Assembly: GCA_963971405.1 (NCBI GenBank)
Contig: OZ020487.1
Span: 14,605,344 to 14,669,343, forward strand
Source of the DNA: Psococerastis gibbosa
Taxonomy: Eukaryota; Arthropoda; Insecta; Psocodea; Psocidae
DNA: 64,000 nt
Direction of reading: 5' to 3'
Both the position numbers and the translations under genes were made by a program. The notes below the pieces were generated by a model. It made no database searches, was not told the DNA's origin, and saw only the letters and a program-made list of their open reading frames with translations. Below are positions 63,421 to 64,000 of this stretch, piece after piece (the first letter of the stretch is position 1; the number at the start of each line of letters is the position of its first letter).

Positions 63421-64000
63421 GCTGGACTATCTTTCGTATGACGCAAGAGCTGAGTAACATAAAATATTAGGAGGTACAAGGTCTAGCACTGGACAGATAC
63501 CACGCACTCGAGAGCTGTTGTTTACGGACAAACCCTAATAATTTCTTTTCTTAACAGGGTAACAAAATAAGGAGTTACAAAATACAAACACATTGGAATT
63601 GTTAAGGATTTGAGCTGGACTACTTTTACAGAATGTAATCATTGTTTTATTTTGATTTACAATACCTATATGATGACTTTGTAAATGTATAATTACACGT
63701 AAATGCCCTGATTACAAACTCTAATATATTTTATTAGATCGGAAAAATATTTGGATTGTTTATTTTGAAAATACGATTTGAATCTGCACTTCGATATATT
63801 ATATTATTACACGCTCCACGCTCCGGGTACGTACAAATTGGGCAAAAATGGCCAACATACACATTATTATAACAAAATACATTAAAACATGAAACAAATT
63901 AACATTCATAAATAATAAATTCAATATATTGTACTAGAATTTTTTGGATTTCATTGTGGAATGGGGGTTTATATAGGCAGCAACCTAATTGGACACGCAT
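63421..64000. other. No gene recognised
   Basis: AT-rich sequence to the end of the window. Nothing recognised. Confidence 0.4.

Overview
This is a stretch of an AT-rich animal genome, most likely an arthropod and probably an insect. I base that on the transposon mix: a CsRn1-like Ty3/Gypsy element, Jockey/I-type and RTE-like LINEs, LINE tails ending in TTTGATTTGATTTGA when read 5' to 3', tRNA-derived SINEs, hAT and Tourist-like MITEs, and DINE/HINE-like repeats. There is no operon structure and no bacterial signal. I recognise no host gene or exon in the whole 64 kb, so the window is best read as intergenic or intronic repeat-rich DNA. The species is not determinable from what I can see.

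Only two loci carry long, clearly functional-looking coding sequence. (1) 52079-57327 is a complete, very young LTR retrotransposon: two 387-bp LTRs that I read as identical, a TACC target duplication, a primer binding site, gag ending in a CX2HX9CX3C box, an intact 1087-residue protease/RT/RNase H/integrase frame reached by a -1 shift, and a polypurine tract. (2) 45370-47221 is an internally deleted LINE. It has an intact ORF1 with three zinc knuckles, only the first ~37 codons of ORF2, a short 3' piece and poly(A), and is flanked by a perfect 10-bp target duplication. It resembles the mammalian half-LINE (HAL1) design.

The rest is mobile-element debris in layers. From left to right: 0.8-7.4 kb scattered MITEs and poly-G element pieces; 8.5-9.4 kb a LINE inside another LINE; 10.6-14.3 kb SINE-A, hAT and Tourist-like MITEs and a long hairpin; 15.4-18.9 kb tandem repeats and a HINE-like element; 19.8-24.4 kb a dense MITE cluster (two composite hairpins, SINE-B, two other palindromes); 25-27.2 kb a hAT MITE inside a SINE, then an RTE-like LINE tail; 28-32.3 kb repeat L, a HINE-like element and more MITEs; 32.8-42.8 kb repeat O pairs, LINE remnants and SINE-A; 44-47.7 kb a four-layer nest ending in the half-LINE; 49.3-50.7 kb a 1.4-kb element with ~470-bp inverted arms; 52-57.3 kb the LTR element; 57.5-63.4 kb further MITE, LINE, SINE and HINE-like pieces.

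The most unusual pattern is a group of almost perfectly palindromic elements of ~110-390 bp at 11 sites. They share the central module GTGGTAGCAGACATT but have different outer arms, and are flanked by TAA/TTA (PIF/Harbinger-type) target sites. Four of them hold a second palindrome at exactly the same point in the core. A diverged empty-site paralogue in the window supports the boundaries of one of them.
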